Shown: in pieces, positions 25,791-39,000 of the stretch
Layout of the letters: every line of letters begins with the position of its first letter
Position numbering within the stretch: position 1 is the stretch's first letter
NCBI GenBank assembly: GCA_034440575.1
Contig: JAOTOL010001204.1
Location: 62,001-126,000 of the forward strand
Direction: 5' to 3'
DNA length: 64,000 nucleotides
Origin: Imbricaverruca yamaguchii
Taxonomy: Eukaryota; Arthropoda; Thecostraca; Neoverrucidae
The notes under the pieces: model-generated
Seen by the model: only the letters and a program-made list of their open reading frames with translations
Databases searched by the model: none
Told to the model about the DNA's origin: nothing
Position numbers and translations under genes: made by a program

Positions 25791-26229
25791 CGTACGCCAC
25801 TAGTTGTATCTTTCAGCTACTGCTGTCAGATTGACTAGTCTATAGTTTCATTTACAGAGCATCGCCTGTGATTTCCTGTAGTTGTCTTCTGGAACCGTCG
25901 AGCCACGGCCAACTTCACAACTCCGCCATTCACGTTGGTGAGGACGTGGATAAGGATATGGCAGGAGACATCAGAGAAGACACCGGCCGATCGTGGCTTG
26001 CAGCAATGCTTGCAATTGGACCTGTGCCTATTGGTATCACAATTCGGACATGTCATTGTCTCTCGACTAACAGCCAGGATTAACTAGAGACAGCTGACAT
26101 TTAGTCTCCAGAGTACCCGAATTGTGCATGCCTTCGATAGGCTTCGATAGGATATGGTGCGTACCTATTTCATGGACACAATTGGAAAAGACGACAGAGA
26201 ATACATCATCCCGCACGTGACATTGTAGT

Positions 26230-29200
26230 TCCCTAAAACCAGTGGCATACCTAGAATTTGCGTTAGGGGGCAAATGGATTCGGAGGGGGCCGCTTATCAC
26301 CATTATTAAAACGTCCCAGGATTTTGGCCACTATTTGTTTCCAAATGGGCTCTTTCTAATTTTTTAAGTCAGACGATTAGTGAACAACTTAATTGCCCTG
26401 CAGAGGGGGCCCAATCTACCGCCATCGTTTTGAAGCACCGGATTCCAACTCTAACTGCCCCATCCTGTTAGAATGTTTCTTCTGGTATTCCTTGATAATT
26501 AACTTTGCTGAAATCACACCTGCACAAATCACTCAAAAATGTGAAATTTTCCAGTTAATAATACCCCGTCACCAACACGCCAACATTCGTGCAAGTGTAT
26601 ACCCGCCGTGCGCATTTGGCGCATCCCCCACACTACGTGCGATTCTTCGTTTTGCGCTAAGACTCCCACGTTTTGTTCTATGTCGTCATATGAGCTGGTG
26701 CTATTTTTGGCGTGTGGAATGCTTCGCATGAGGATTCGCTGGGAATATTTGATTAATTCAATTATAAGATTAGTTCCATTTTCTCCACACTACCTAGTGG
26801 GAAATTCGTAGACTAGGTGAGCTTCAATGCACCTCATCCCCTTGGTTAAATATGCTCCCAGATTTGCTGCCGACCGTGGCCACTAGCTAGGTGTTCTTTT
26901 TAGGGCCCGTTCGTTTTCCGTCGTCTACGGATGTGTGTTACATCGTCGTCTACGGATAGGGCTACAGTCAATCTTTATTAGGGTTCCGATACATTGTTGA
27001 AACCCTGGCTCTTTTTTAAACATTTGTGTTGCCTTTGTATGCACTGACGATGTGCACAAGGCATCGGCGCGTTTTCGAAGACCCAGATCCGAATATTTAG
27101 TGCCCAGTCTTTTGTTTCTTTTTTAAGACTATGTTACTTTTAGAGCCACAGCTAATGTTTGGGATCCATGGGGTCTCATATCCCGGGTATGCCATGCGGG
27201 TCTCCGTTGTGTTTTTTTTACAGCTCCCTGTCTGTACCTGTGGCATACGTTTATGGCCTTGCCGCATTTTGCGACACTCGGCACGCTTTGTGCACGGTTC
27301 ATTTTCTGCCCCCCCCCCCCTTCCGTTGTGTTCTTAGGGTCATGCCGTGCCTATATCGGGCGCCTCAACGCAACTGTGTTGGATCCAGAATTATTTTTGG
27401 GGCCCCGCTATAATTTATCAAGGTCCCGGCGCGCTTTTAAGGCCAAAGCGCGTGGTCCAAAGGGAACCCAAAGCCAGTTGTTCCGGCTCGAAACAATTTT
27501 TGGTTGCTTTTTCCGACTTGTTTAACACGCACCCTGGATGGGGGGTCGAAATCCGCCCACCCCTCCGATTTCTCGTAGATAACTCCAGATTTTCCCGGCA
27601 GATATACGCCAATTTTTAGTACCTACTTGGGAAATGATCCGCGCATTGTTTAAAGTAAGAAAAATGGAAATCGGCTGGGAACTTTTCAATTTAGGGGCCG
27701 TTAAAGTAAAAACAATTCGCAGCGCCAGACCACAAAAGTCGGCGCTGATGCGCTTCCCGTATATTGGCAAAAGGGAACTGTTCTTGACAACACTAGCGAC
27801 TTGTTTGATGCATTTTGCTATGCTATATAATTTACATGTCATGTTAGGTCGCCGAGGTCAAGTCAGGTCAAATTCATGACATGCTAACAGAACCAAACTT
27901 GGTCAATTGGAATGTTGTCAAAAATGCAAATGCCTGTCATGCGATTGATGTCACTTTACATGTTACTCCCTACACATCCCGAAATCTACTGTTCGTCATT
28001 GTGCGCATAAGCATTTCCATACATGTATTTCACTCCTTTCTTTGCGAAGCCGATTGCGCCGAACCACCCAACGGAGCAGTCGGGTGGGCAACCCGGTTCC
28101 GGTAACTGGAACAGTTAATGACCTGTTAAAATGTTCCTATATAGGTGACCTGAGGTCAAATGGCGGATCTGGCATCGGTATTGCATCATTAGTAATGTCC
28201 AAGACATCATTAATGCACATTTTGGAGCATTTAAACACAATGGCAGCGGTCCACGACATTGACAAGCGAATCCACGCAAAACCAGAAAATTTTGCTCTTT
28301 CGACCTCACTTGACCTTGAACATATTGACCTAAGGTAATGAAATTTGCACACAATAGAGTTCACTATCGTACCCATCCACCCTGCGAATTTTGTTGCTCT
28401 AGCCTCAGTAGGAGCCAAGATCTTAAGGGGGCGGTATCCGCCCCCCCCCCTCTCTAGTGCGTGTAATTTTCCGAGGCTCTCCAGGGCGCGTGTAAAGTAT
28501 AATTCCTGGCCTGATTTTTCTGGCACCTGGCGCAGTGTTTGAGGTCCGACCGCGATTTTGCGAGCACCGTTGCTTCTCTTCCAGGTTGCATGTAATTTGT
28601 GATGGCATCTGGTGGTACGTTCGGGACTCCGGAGCAATTTTCGTGGCTTGCACATTTCTTTCGGAATCTCTCCTTATTTTTGAGGGCTTCGGCTTGATAT
28701 TTGTCAAGTCTCGATGTCATTCTTTGGCCACACTGTGCATGCAGTGGGGAATTTTTGATGCCCCGACTATAATTTTTTGGACTACCGACAGAAATTCTGA
28801 GTCACAAGCGCGATCTTCGGGGACTCGTCATGAGTTCGCGTGGGGCGTTGTACATATCTGGGGCTTAGCGAATACTGGGGTCCGACGTGAGTTTATATGG
28901 TCTTATCGCGGTTTTTGCAGACCCTGACGCGATTCTTGGAGCCCACCCCTTTATAGGGGAGTACGGTGGCATTTTGTTCTTTGGTACGCCACTGCGGCTG
29001 CTCAAATAGTTTTTTCTTTTTGCTAATGGCACACTCCATAATAAAAATGTCCCTCGGATAATTTCCGTTCGGAACCTGTTCTGAATTTTCCGGTGCTCGG
29101 GTCGATGCCACGGAGTTTGCTTGTAATTTTTGGTGTTGTGTTATATTTTGTGTAAGCCCCCTGTGCGGTATTTTTCGGTCCGAGTACAATTCCTCGAGCT

Positions 29201-30545
29201 CCCGGTGCGTTTTTATGTGCTCTGACATGCTTTTTCGGGGACCGACGTATTCTTTTTTCGGGGACCTTGACGTATTTTGGTGGCCTCACAGTGGCATTCC
29301 AGGTAGAAATTGATCCTTTGGAAGCCATCTGCGAATTGTAAGGCTCCGTCGCAGCTTTTGGCCCCTATTGATATTTGGATGGCAGTGGGGTGGAATTTTT
29401 TAGTCTAGATGAGATGTCTTGGGCCTCATGGTAACTTGTTAGACTCCCTGGCGTGAGTTGTAGTGGCTATAACACTTTTTGGGAGCTTTTTGAGTGACTG
29501 TTGGGACCCCAGAGTAATTTTCGATATCTGGACTTTTTTTTTGCTGCCCCGGTTTCATTTTTTTTGTGTGGTACCGATGAGACTTTTTGGGGCCCGGTGC
29601 GACCTGTCTTGCTCCCAAAACGGTTTTTATGGGCCGGGTCGAAACCTTTTGGTATCACCTCCCCCCCCCAGGCTTAGCGTTATTTTCAGGGACACCGGTA
29701 AGAGTTTGCGGGAACTCCAGAACAATTTGCATGGGCTCAGGCTGTCTTTTTGGGCCCCAGCGTCATTTTCAGAGTCTCCGTCGAGACTTCTTGGGCCCCA
29801 GTATGATTATTTCCATGGTCCCTACCCGACGATCACAGACCCCAATGTGATTTTCGGGTGCCCGACATGCCTTTTTGGATCCCCAGCGGTATTTGCAGAG
29901 GCCCTGATCTCATTCTTTACAGCATCAGCGTCATTTGAGTATCCCGGAACGATTTTTGGGACATCAATGCGATTTTCAGGTCTTTGGCATAATTTTTGTC
30001 GCTCAGCATTTTCAAGGCCACTGTGCGACTTTTTAAGCCCCAATACGATAATTAGGGTGCCAGTGCCTTTCTGGGGTTCCCAGCGGTATTTTCAGGGGCC
30101 CGATGCAACTTTTTGGAGCCCGAGTGTTACTTTTAGCAGCCGGAACGCTTTTGTGGGCCCCCTATGTGATTTTCAGGTACCCTGGTGCGATTTTGGTGTC
30201 TCACAGTATCATTTTCAGGGGTTCCGTGCGACTTTTTGGAGCCCGAGTGTTACTTTTAGCAGCCGGAATGCTTTTGTGGGCCCCCTATGTGATTTTCAGG
30301 TGCCCTGGTGCGATTTTGGTGTCTCACAGTATCATTTTCAGGGGTTCCGTGCGACTTTTTTTGTCCCCCTATACGATGTATTAGCCCTGGTACGATTCTT
30401 GTTTAGGGATCTAACTTGATTTTTAAGGAGCCTCGCGCAATTTTTCCGAAGCACGGAGCGATTCTTGGGGTCCTACAATCTCTCAAGGGGAAGGACAACT
30501 GCCCCTCCCCCCACAATGCCCTCCTCCTTCGGACACCGTTGCGTA
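26230..30545 (+). repeat. Rep-B composite repeat, copy 3, split by a MITE
   Basis: The non-periodic arm (26230-27040) is the reverse complement of 5850-6580. The periodic arm then runs 27040-27521 and resumes at 28497-30545 after the nested MITE. A recent internal duplication of period 123 bp is visible at 30108-30353 (ACTTTTTGGAGCCCGAGTGT at 30108 and 30231). Confidence 0.75.
27526..28492 (+). mobile_element. TTAA-flanked MITE, copy 1
   Basis: A 967-bp non-autonomous element. The left end is TTAA|CACGCACCCTGGA and the right end is TCCAGGGCGCGTG followed by TAAA. Inverted ends of about 13 bp and a TTAA target suggest a piggyBac-type transposon, although the TIR is not the textbook piggyBac one. 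It shares its interior (for example CGCTGATGCGCTTCCCGTAT, ATATTGGCAAAAGG) with the copies at 42285 and 44557. It is inserted inside the degenerate repeat block that resumes after 28496. It has no transposase. Confidence 0.85.
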
Positions 30546-32051
30546 TATCTTGAAGCGGTATTTGATGCTACTATTTTGCACGACATGTAACGCATTATTG
30601 CACATTTTCGTTGCTTATTTATTTTAGATACTAGTTTGTATTTATCCGAAGATTAGTCTTGAAACCGAATTTTACAGAAAATGTCACTTGTTACTCTCCC
30701 AGAGTTTCCATAGCCTAGCAAGTAACAACTTGTGCATATTTCGTACGACAAACAAGCTATCCACTTTGCCAAGGTTAAATTTGTAGGCGGTGCTATGCAT
30801 ATGCGGATTATTCACAAGTAATATGTTAACACTTCGAGAAGAAGCCTAGCACCGCAATGGAGATGGAGCTCACCTTTCCCTAACTTGGAAAAGTGTGCGG
30901 TCGTGCCCATGACCTTCGGCTCTAAGTTCTCGACAGCGTGAGCTAAGCTTTCTACGACCTACATGGAGAACGTTCCTTAGCTGTTCTGTCAGATACTTGT
31001 GGACAGACGATACCCTGCGGAGGAAAAGCTGATACGATATCAAACTTGAACAGTGACCACAGCACTCAAGTGCAACGCATGTTTGACTGCATGAGCAGTG
31101 TGGTAGATGGGATTGGGGTTCGCTTTATCTTTGCAATAATGATACTGGAGACTATTATGTTTGCTTTATTTGACTGGGCGACCATTTGTGATGCGCGCAC
31201 TTATGTTGCGTGTGACCAGTTCGACTATAATCCAATGGTTATATGGCTCAGGGGCAATGACCCTTTGTGATGCGGGCGCATCAGGTATGTGTTACCAGTT
31301 CGGCTATAACCCAATTCGAATCCAATGTTTTCATGGCCGGTCAAAGGTAGTGAGGACGCAAAGGCCAACATTTTAACACATGCGACCCGTCGCCGGAAGA
31401 CAAAAATAAACACACATTGGAATCAAAGGGCATGGTGAATTGTTTTCGACCACCCAATGTTATTCCAGTGACGCCGCACCTTTAAATAAACATATAATGC
31501 ATGGTCAACCAGTCTTTATTTAGATCTGCGAATCGTTCACCAGTTCTTATCAACGAAACGGGAAGACCAATTGGTTCATCACACATCACCAAATTATACC
31601 TAAGCTAATTTTAAGCACCATATTTTTTTCCGGGCTATACAACTATGCATAGTTAGAAATAAATAGCTCTTCTATTCAGATAACATGATCATATTATGAC
31701 ATTGCAGTTCGTATTTATAGCCGTCATTGTCAGTTGCTAACTACATACAAATATCCCAATCTTTCAACATCGAGCGACGAGGCCGGCACTTGAATTGGTG
31801 TCAGGCGATAACAGGCTCAGATGCCCTGCTGCAAAGATCAGGGCAGACCAGCAGTATTAGAACGTTTCTCCGTCAGCATCCTGCGACCAGAACTGTGGCC
31901 GATCGACATGCACTATTTTGAACACGGAAAAAGTATTAGAATAGGTATGTACTGAAATTCTTTTGAAGATTAACCTAAGTCATACCACCACCCACGCTTT
32001 CAATTGCAATTACACTTTCCTCACAATCTTCACTCGATTCGCCTATAGTCT
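30546..32051. other. Intergenic between genes, no gene recognised
   Basis: Apart from the 86-bp duplication at 31160-31330 I see no exon or known repeat. Confidence 0.5.
31160..31330. repeat. Short tandem duplication (about 86 bp)
   Basis: ACCATTTGTGATGCGCGCA...ACCAGTTCGACTATAA is followed by a diverged copy with ACCCTTTGTGATGCGGGCGC and ACCAGTTCGGCTATAA. Confidence 0.7.
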
Positions 32052-32063
32052 ATTATCGTGAGC

Positions 32064-32252
32064 TTGTTTGTTTGTTTGTTTATTGGTTGGTTCACGACAC
32101 ACTTTATGCACATTCACGGCTAATGGCGCCGCCCACACTGCTTCGCCGGTGGGCCGTGGGATTGGGCAATGTCCTGAGTGACGCTAGAGTCGAACCCGGG
32201 ACCTTTGGTACCCAATTCCCGACACCTTAACCACTTTGCCATCCCCGCCCCG
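32064..32252 (-). mobile_element. tRNA-derived SINE with 12-bp target-site duplication, 3' of gene 2
   Basis: A 189-bp minus-strand element with a tRNA-like head (GGATGGCAAAGTGGTTAAGG as box A; CCCGGGTTCGACTC as box B) and a (CAAA)n tail. A perfect duplication, ATTATCGTGAGC, lies at 32052-32063 and 32253-32264. Its 3' body (plus-strand ATTGGTTGGTTCACGACACA) resembles that of the SINE at 7305, so they are probably one family. Its tail includes AATAAA (32084-32079, minus), the first such hexamer after the stop of gene 2. Confidence 0.9.
32079..32084 (-). promoter_or_regulatory. Possible polyadenylation signal of gene 2 (AATAAA)
   Basis: First AATAAA on the minus strand after the gene 2 stop, about 260 nt downstream, located in the tail of the SINE at 32064-32252. 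Use of it is inference. Confidence 0.35.
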
Positions 32253-32344
32253 ATTATCGTGAGCAGTAATGTAAATGATAGTGTTAATTCTTTCAGTGTG
32301 CTCACCACCTTACTCTGAAGCACCTGTACTGCTCAATCGGCGGG

Positions 32345-32718
32345 CTATGCTATGACGGTCGGCTGGGATCCGATCAAGTGGTTAATCCACTCCACGTACA
32401 CTGTCACGTCGGCGAACACGGTGGGCAGCTGAGACATCGTACAGTCGACTCCCCAGGAGGCGACGGCAGCCAGCAGCGGGACGTTGTCGAACTTGTAGTA
32501 CGTCAGCGCGCCGCCAGAGTCGCCCCAACACAGACTGGCGCCTTTTGGCGGCTGAGCGCAGCTCATGGTGCGCGGAACAAAGTCGAAAAAGATGAGGTCT
32601 TTTTGGCAGGTGGCGTCACTCAATATATTCATGTCGATCTTCTGCAAGACGCCAGGGTAGACGGGACCAGTGGCGGTGGCGCCAGAAGCGCCCCATCCGG
32701 CTGCAACGGCGGTCATTC
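32345..32718 (-). CDS. Serine protease gene 2, last exon (catalytic Ser, C-terminus)
   Basis: The acceptor GGCGCAG|GA (phase 1) joins exon 3 to give Gly followed by MTAVAAGWGASG; the frame ends at a TAG at 32347-32345. It encodes the second beta-barrel: AAGWG, the Cys pair around DATCQKD and TMSCAQ, the Ser loop LCWGDSGG (Ser224 of the model), VASWGVDC and the C-terminal helix YVEWINHL. With chymotrypsin numbering read off the motif spacing, position 189 is Ser, 216 is Gly and 226 is Thr. A trypsin-type Asp189 is therefore absent and specificity is likely chymotrypsin- or elastase-like. Trp precedes Gly-Asp-Ser where Gln or Met is common. Four exons total 843 nt, or 280 residues, the usual length for a secreted digestive or haemolymph protease. 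No AATAAA is seen before a SINE that starts about 90 bp after the stop. Confidence 0.95.
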
Positions 32719-35700
32719 CTGCGCCGCACGTCCCCGCAAGTCAGTTGGTGAGGCGGGACGGTCGCCAGCACGCTCAATACGCCTGTCATGACCTGGTTCT
32801 GCTCAGGGATGGAAGGTGAGCCTGCACTCCTTCAACCAATCGATTTTATTGATTACGGTGTCTAGCTGAGATGCGTATTATTCAATATATGATGTCTTTC
32901 CTCAGGTGACCCAAGTAGTAATCTAACCGGTCAGACCAGTGTAAATCCGGCTGGCAGACACCCATACAGACCACCTTGCCAGAATAATTTACTATAGCTC
33001 AGTTTGAAGCGAGATGACGCATCTGTATCCCTGCCCTGGCAAGAAGCGGCTTGACTGGCTAAACGCGGCCCTGCATAGCCCCCGACTGAGAGAGTCAGCT
33101 GACAACTGGCCAGACAAGATCAACGAAGCGGCTACTGAGCGAAACGTTACACTTACGTCGGCAATTCTGTTCAATTGAAAATTGTGGAAATTGAGGTCAA
33201 ATTTCGCAATCATAGACAGCTACATGGTCCAACAAGAGGTTATCGCTATTTAAAACGAATGTGCTACTTCATTGTATACTCATAGCAGACAATGAGAGAA
33301 GACAACGCTCTCGAGTATCATCTGCGTGATAAGAATTTTCTTTAGCCTAACTGTACCACATGGAAGTCATTTTTCATCCCATCAAGCGTCTTGCTAAAAA
33401 AGGCATCTTATTCAAGCATGGTAAATAGTACAACGTTGTCTGGACTTGGTGGATGGTGTACTTCCAATCGCTATCACAAATTTTCAAAACCATTCAGTCC
33501 AGTATTGAAATGAAGAGTCTTTTACATTACTCAAATTGTCGTCGCATGGCAGCTGAATGAAGATAAACGTGATAACTATCTATCCTCTCAGGTGAATAGA
33601 TATGTAGGTTCTCTTGAAAGCATTGGCTGTCGTTTTGTGCAGAAATATTATCCTCTCTCTACAGTCAGATGTATTCAATAAGTTTTTGTTCCAGTTGCCA
33701 GTAACCTCAGCACTCATCTGAATAGATGATGTGCGAACATTATACACACATCATTATGGGCAATGATGTCATGGTTCTCAAAATGAAAAATGGTATCAAA
33801 CAAGGTCAACTACGTTTGCTTGCTGAATATTTGCTCACCACCCCTCCTCTAAAACAAATATCATGTCGATTGATATACTTTAGTGCAAGTTAAGTTTTGT
33901 ACCACAGACAACTATTTCATTTGCATTCATTTTTAGAGCAAGGAAGGATTATCATTCAGGTTTTCCCTGTCGCAAATAACAATCATGTTAATCGTACCTT
34001 TTCCTCGCAATTAGTCTACGTTTCAGACCTATTTTCAGCAGGGGCATTTAAGATTTAATTGCATGGGTGTTGTGTTAGATGTATGACATTCTCGTCTTTG
34101 CTAACTTCTATTTAGCCAAGAGCAATGGTCCAGAGGGAAGTTCCTCAAGGAATATATGATGTTAATAAACACCAGAAGATGAGAGGGCCAGAAGACGAAA
34201 ACTTAAATATACTCTAAAATTTAGAGCATTTCTGATTCTTAGTTCGCGCCGTCTCTCCGATCCGATCCCTACACCCCATCTCCGAAGGTGAGGGGTCATA
34301 CAAGATTCCGCCTTTATTCCATGCTAAGCTTTGCTGAGGTACATACCATCGGAAAGCACTCGACAAATCGAGTACGAATTTCTTGTTTGTTTATAGTATT
34401 GAAAACCAAAGTGTCGGTTTATGAGAGGGGAATACACCTTTTTTCAAATGCATTTCATATCGGTATATTAGGGTAGGGTAGGGTAGGGTAGGGTAGGTCG
34501 TGCAATGCAACTTTGAGGCTGCTTATGTCATAAAAAACATAAAATTCCAATGTCTGCATAAGCTTAGCCCACATTGCGCATATTATTGCTCCCTGACCTC
34601 AGGCCACTTGAATGGGATCAAACAAATTCGCTTAAATTTTTTTTACTGATGCTCCTACATGCATGTCAGGGTAAAAATTATATTAGAATGTTATAATATT
34701 ACAATAATAGGAGAAATGATGAACATGGGCCAAAATTGGCTGTAGCCTCAGTTCACTGACCTGTGCCAAACACATAAAAAACGAGATATTCCCACGTAGC
34801 AAACTTCATTTAAATATATATCCATGTGAGTCAGCCATCGATCCTGAAACGCGTTCCCTGGTGGTTCCCTTTGACACGAGCTATGTCAATGACCTCATAA
34901 GGCTTTGTTTACCATCAAAATATGCGAGGCTTGTAGCCTGACAGATACCTAAGCTTGTTCATGATTATATGTAAGTTTACTGAAACACTGAATTTGCACG
35001 TCATATCCACAACGTGATAATATTGTGCGAAAAATTTCCCTTGCATAAATGTCGTGTCCCAGAAACCAATACATTTTCAACGAACCCATCGTGGGTTAGT
35101 TCAAGTTCCACATTTCAATGGGGAAATCACTTCGAATGACCTAGAATTATCATAGAGTGATAACGTTCTACCAAATATAAATACAATAAATACGTTGGCG
35201 ATAAATATGGTTGCATAAAATCCTAGACCATCATATTACTTTTGATGTCGGAGAATGGATATTATACGGCACTTGCGTACTAACCGCTTTTTACGCAACC
35301 ATGTTCAAAGATCCAAAAATGTCATCCAAGCAGTTGGTATTGTTAGCAAAGGAATATGACTTACGGAACCAGGCCAAGAACACTACAGTACTGAACACTA
35401 CAGTACTATTATTGTAATACGGAACCATGTGAGCCAGAGATATTTTGCCAATAGCTGGTTCGAGAAATATTGCTATTGGCGGTAGGTGCACATAACTATT
35501 CGCACCATCAAGGAACCACATGCGTGTTCTTTAATGCCCTTTAAACTGGGGTGGTTTAAGCCAGTATAATTATCATAATCACATATGTGTGTCACAGAGG
35601 TACACAAGGATCAATAGAGATGTCATTCTCATTCACGAATTGGCGGCGCTTTTTGTTTAGATATTCTGAATCTTAAGATTGAATTGGGCAACCTTGGAGA

Positions 35701-36049
35701 ATGCAGTAATTGCAGGTGTTGCACAAACAATGCCAAATTGCATATGAAGCAAGCATAGGACCACTTATCGTCGGCTTGCATTGTATAAAGCAATCGGTGA
35801 GAACAGCCTTCAGCTTTTATCTTTCACCTGTCAGATAGTTTTCCGAAGCAAACCACAGGTGCAGTGTAAGTCCCGGCCCCGTGGATCGATCCAGATAATA
35901 TGCGATTATTTTTTTCTACAGATATGCATTGACATCCTTTAACCAAGGGGTAGAACTATTAATGACATCGGCATGCTGATCTGGAAATCGATTTTCCAAT
36001 GCACCGACTAGGCTGCATGCATTAAAAGGCCACAACTGAAGCAGCTTTC
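32719..36049. other. Intron 3 of gene 2, proximal part
   Basis: AT-rich intron with the short TAGGG repeat at 34465. A plus frame at 35211-35417 (68 codons) is without recognisable motifs. Confidence 0.6.
34465..34497. repeat. (TAGGG)n simple repeat
   Basis: Five near-perfect TAGGG units ending TAGGTCG. Too short to be telomeric; a simple repeat in intron 3 of gene 2. Confidence 0.9.
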
Positions 36050-39000
36050 ACTCCCCGATCCACTGGCAGGTCATCTGGCCACTGACCCGAGGCCCCAAAA
36101 TCGTGTGAAACCCATAACAAATTTAAGAAAACCAGGAAAGAATTATGCCGGGCCCTCGAATAGCGCGTCGCACTCCGCAAGAGGCATCGGGACCCGGAAA
36201 GGTCAGTCGGGCTCAGGGAAATTCAGATGTCTGGAAAAATCGTGCCCAGCCCATAAATATTGCATCCGGACATCAGCAACTCAAAGCGAGACCATGCAGA
36301 CTCGCGCCTAGTACCGACAAACTGCGGAGGCATCCGAAATAATCGTATCGTAGCACCATGATTTCGCTGGGACTCCCCACATTGCTGTCGGAGGTGAAAA
36401 AAAATTGCATTGGGTTCCTAAATAAATACAGTGGATCCCCGAAACTCCAATGGCTCCCAAACAGATTAACCCGGGGTCACGAATATTAAGCAGGGGCCAC
36501 TACAAAATTAAGATAGTGCTCCAAATTAAAACTGGGATCGACGTAAAATAAACTGCAACCCAAAAAAATCAGGGATACCAGAAAATAAATCCGGATCTGC
36601 ACGATCGCTCTGGAGTCCTAAATCGCGCCAGGAACCCACGGGATAGCATATCCCCTCCCCCAAAAAAGACGTGTGAACCCCAAAAATGATTGCGTAGGGT
36701 TCACAAAACATCGCACCGGGGCCACAATTCGCACAGATACTTTGAAAAGTGATCTGGACTCAGAAACATTCAGAAGACACCCCGAAAAATGGCGTCCATC
36801 CCAGGAAGTTTGAATTGGAGCCGCGAGAACTCGCGTCGAAGCCCGGAAGTTTCCTCTGGGTACGAAAAAAATGCTCAGAGGCACCACAAAATTGTACCGC
36901 AGTCCTCAAAATCACACTGGGGACAAAGCAACTCTCGTCGTGGGTTAAAAGTGCATCGGGACCTGAATAGTACAAGAGGGGACACAAAAATCGCAGAAGA
37001 ATCTAAATATTCATCCCGGCCACCAAAAAACTAGACAGGGGCACTGAAAAAAATAAATCTGGTCCCAGACACTCGCTATCTGTCCCAAGCATCACGCCAG
37101 AAAGTTCCCAAACTCGCGTAAGGCCCCGGAACAAACACTCCGGGTCCCCGAAAAAAAAATCAGATCAGGACCCAGGCAACTCGCGTCATGGCGCCGACAA
37201 CTTGTTTGGGAGCCCAGAAATATCGTGGATGGGCCCGACAAATTGTGCCTGAACCCCGACAAATCACACCGGATCCTCCAAAAGTTCAATTGTGGCCCAG
37301 AAATCACACCGGGAACTCCAGAACTCCATCGAGTGCCGCTAAAATTCCCGTCTGTGGCTCTAAACAAATCCAGCAGTGCCTTCGAAACCACCGGAATCCG
37401 AAAACCTACCAGAACCTTTCAAAACTCACAGGGTTTCGGAGACAAAAGCGATAAGGCTTTACCATATGCGCCGTTGTCCTGCACAGACAATCTGGGAGTC
37501 TTCAAATACACACCGGATATTCTGAAAACACACTGGGACCCTCAATATACCGTGACCATAAAGACGGCATGAGGACCTCAGAAATGGACCAAGGCCCGTA
37601 AAAAGCGACTTGGTCATGACATATACACATCGAGGTATTCGAAAGTGTGACAGTTCATAAAAACATCGTTAGTTCACAAACAAATTGGAATCAAAGGAGC
37701 ACGTCGGGTCTCCAGACACGCGCTGGATAAATAGAACAATTGCGTTGTGAGCCTAAATCACATCTATATACGAATAAATACGGAACAGGCTCCAAGTAGA
37801 GTACGAAACCAGTGCGTGTCTCGGTTCAGTAGACAATCTGTGAGCCTATTTAGTGAGCAAAAGGATCAGAGTTCGCAAAAAGATCAGTGTTCCAAAAACC
37901 TCTCCGAACATCAGTGTTCGGAGAGGTATTTGGATTCCTTTTTCACTAAAAAGAAATATGGGAAGAAGAAAAATAACTTCAACTTGAATTCATCGAATTT
38001 TCCCACCGATCCAGGATACTAATACGATTGAATTCACCATGGTGTCAAGTATCGCACAAGACCATCATATGGCAGCAATCATCGAAACATGAAGGAAACA
38101 TAAACAAAGAGCAATCATAAAGGGTCTAGGAGAAACCGCATAAGCACACGAAATGTGGCGAATGCGACTATTGTGCCAGGCGCGTATGCACGTGCGTGAA
38201 GGTTGATGTGGTGGCGACGGGACGTTATTGACTGCGATGCGTGAAATTTGAAACTTTTCAAGTAATTAGCACATGTGTAGTGGCGTGCCGAAAGGAGGAA
38301 ATTGGGGAGGTTGCACCTCCCCGGTGAGAGGTTGTGAGGTCCCGGGAATCGCGCCGGTATTGGAAAGATTGAGCCGAGACCCTGAAAACATTATGCTGTG
38401 GTCCACAAAAATCGTAACAGGGCCGGTAGAAAAGACACCGGTGCCCCTAACATCGCACAGAGGCCCTCCGGAATAACTTTTGGGTTAAAAAGGTCCGAAG
38501 TCCCTGAAAATCACGCTGGGCCCCAAAAAAGTCGGACGGGGCCCCTAGAAATCACACTGGATGACTGAACAATTTGCAACTGGGCTTGTGGAAATTACGC
38601 TTAGGGCTCAGGAAGTCACGCCGAGGTCCCTTAAAATGACGCTGCGGCTACAAGAAGACCTGAAAATCACGATGAGGCCCGAAAAGTCGGGTCGGGCCCG
38701 TGATAATCCATACTCCGAATTACTTATTTTTTATTAGTCATTTCCTGATTTTTCCACAGGATGGGCTAGGTTCATGGACAACTGGAAAAAGTAAAATAAG
38801 AGTTAGGAAATCAATGATTTTTTTATAGATGGCAAAATAAAGTGGCCCAAGTTCATACAGAAATTGGTAGTTAGGCGCACCCAGTATTGATCAACTTAGG
38901 GGTCAGCCCCTACCCCAAACTGACTTTGCGATCAAACACCCCAAGCCGATCATGCACTTCAACAGACGACGAAAAGTGCAACGTGCCCAAAAAAGAACGC

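Noticed and set aside
25835..26303. Cys-rich minus frames as an exon
   Set aside because: No convincing acceptor and donor pair and no recognisable domain; a stop separates the two frames.
29463..30419. 318-codon plus frame
   Set aside because: It lies wholly in the degenerate periodic Rep-B sequence; the Phe/Gly/Ser-rich translation follows from the TTTT and GGGGCCC composition.
34465..34497. Interstitial telomere
   Set aside because: Only five TAGGG units; too short.
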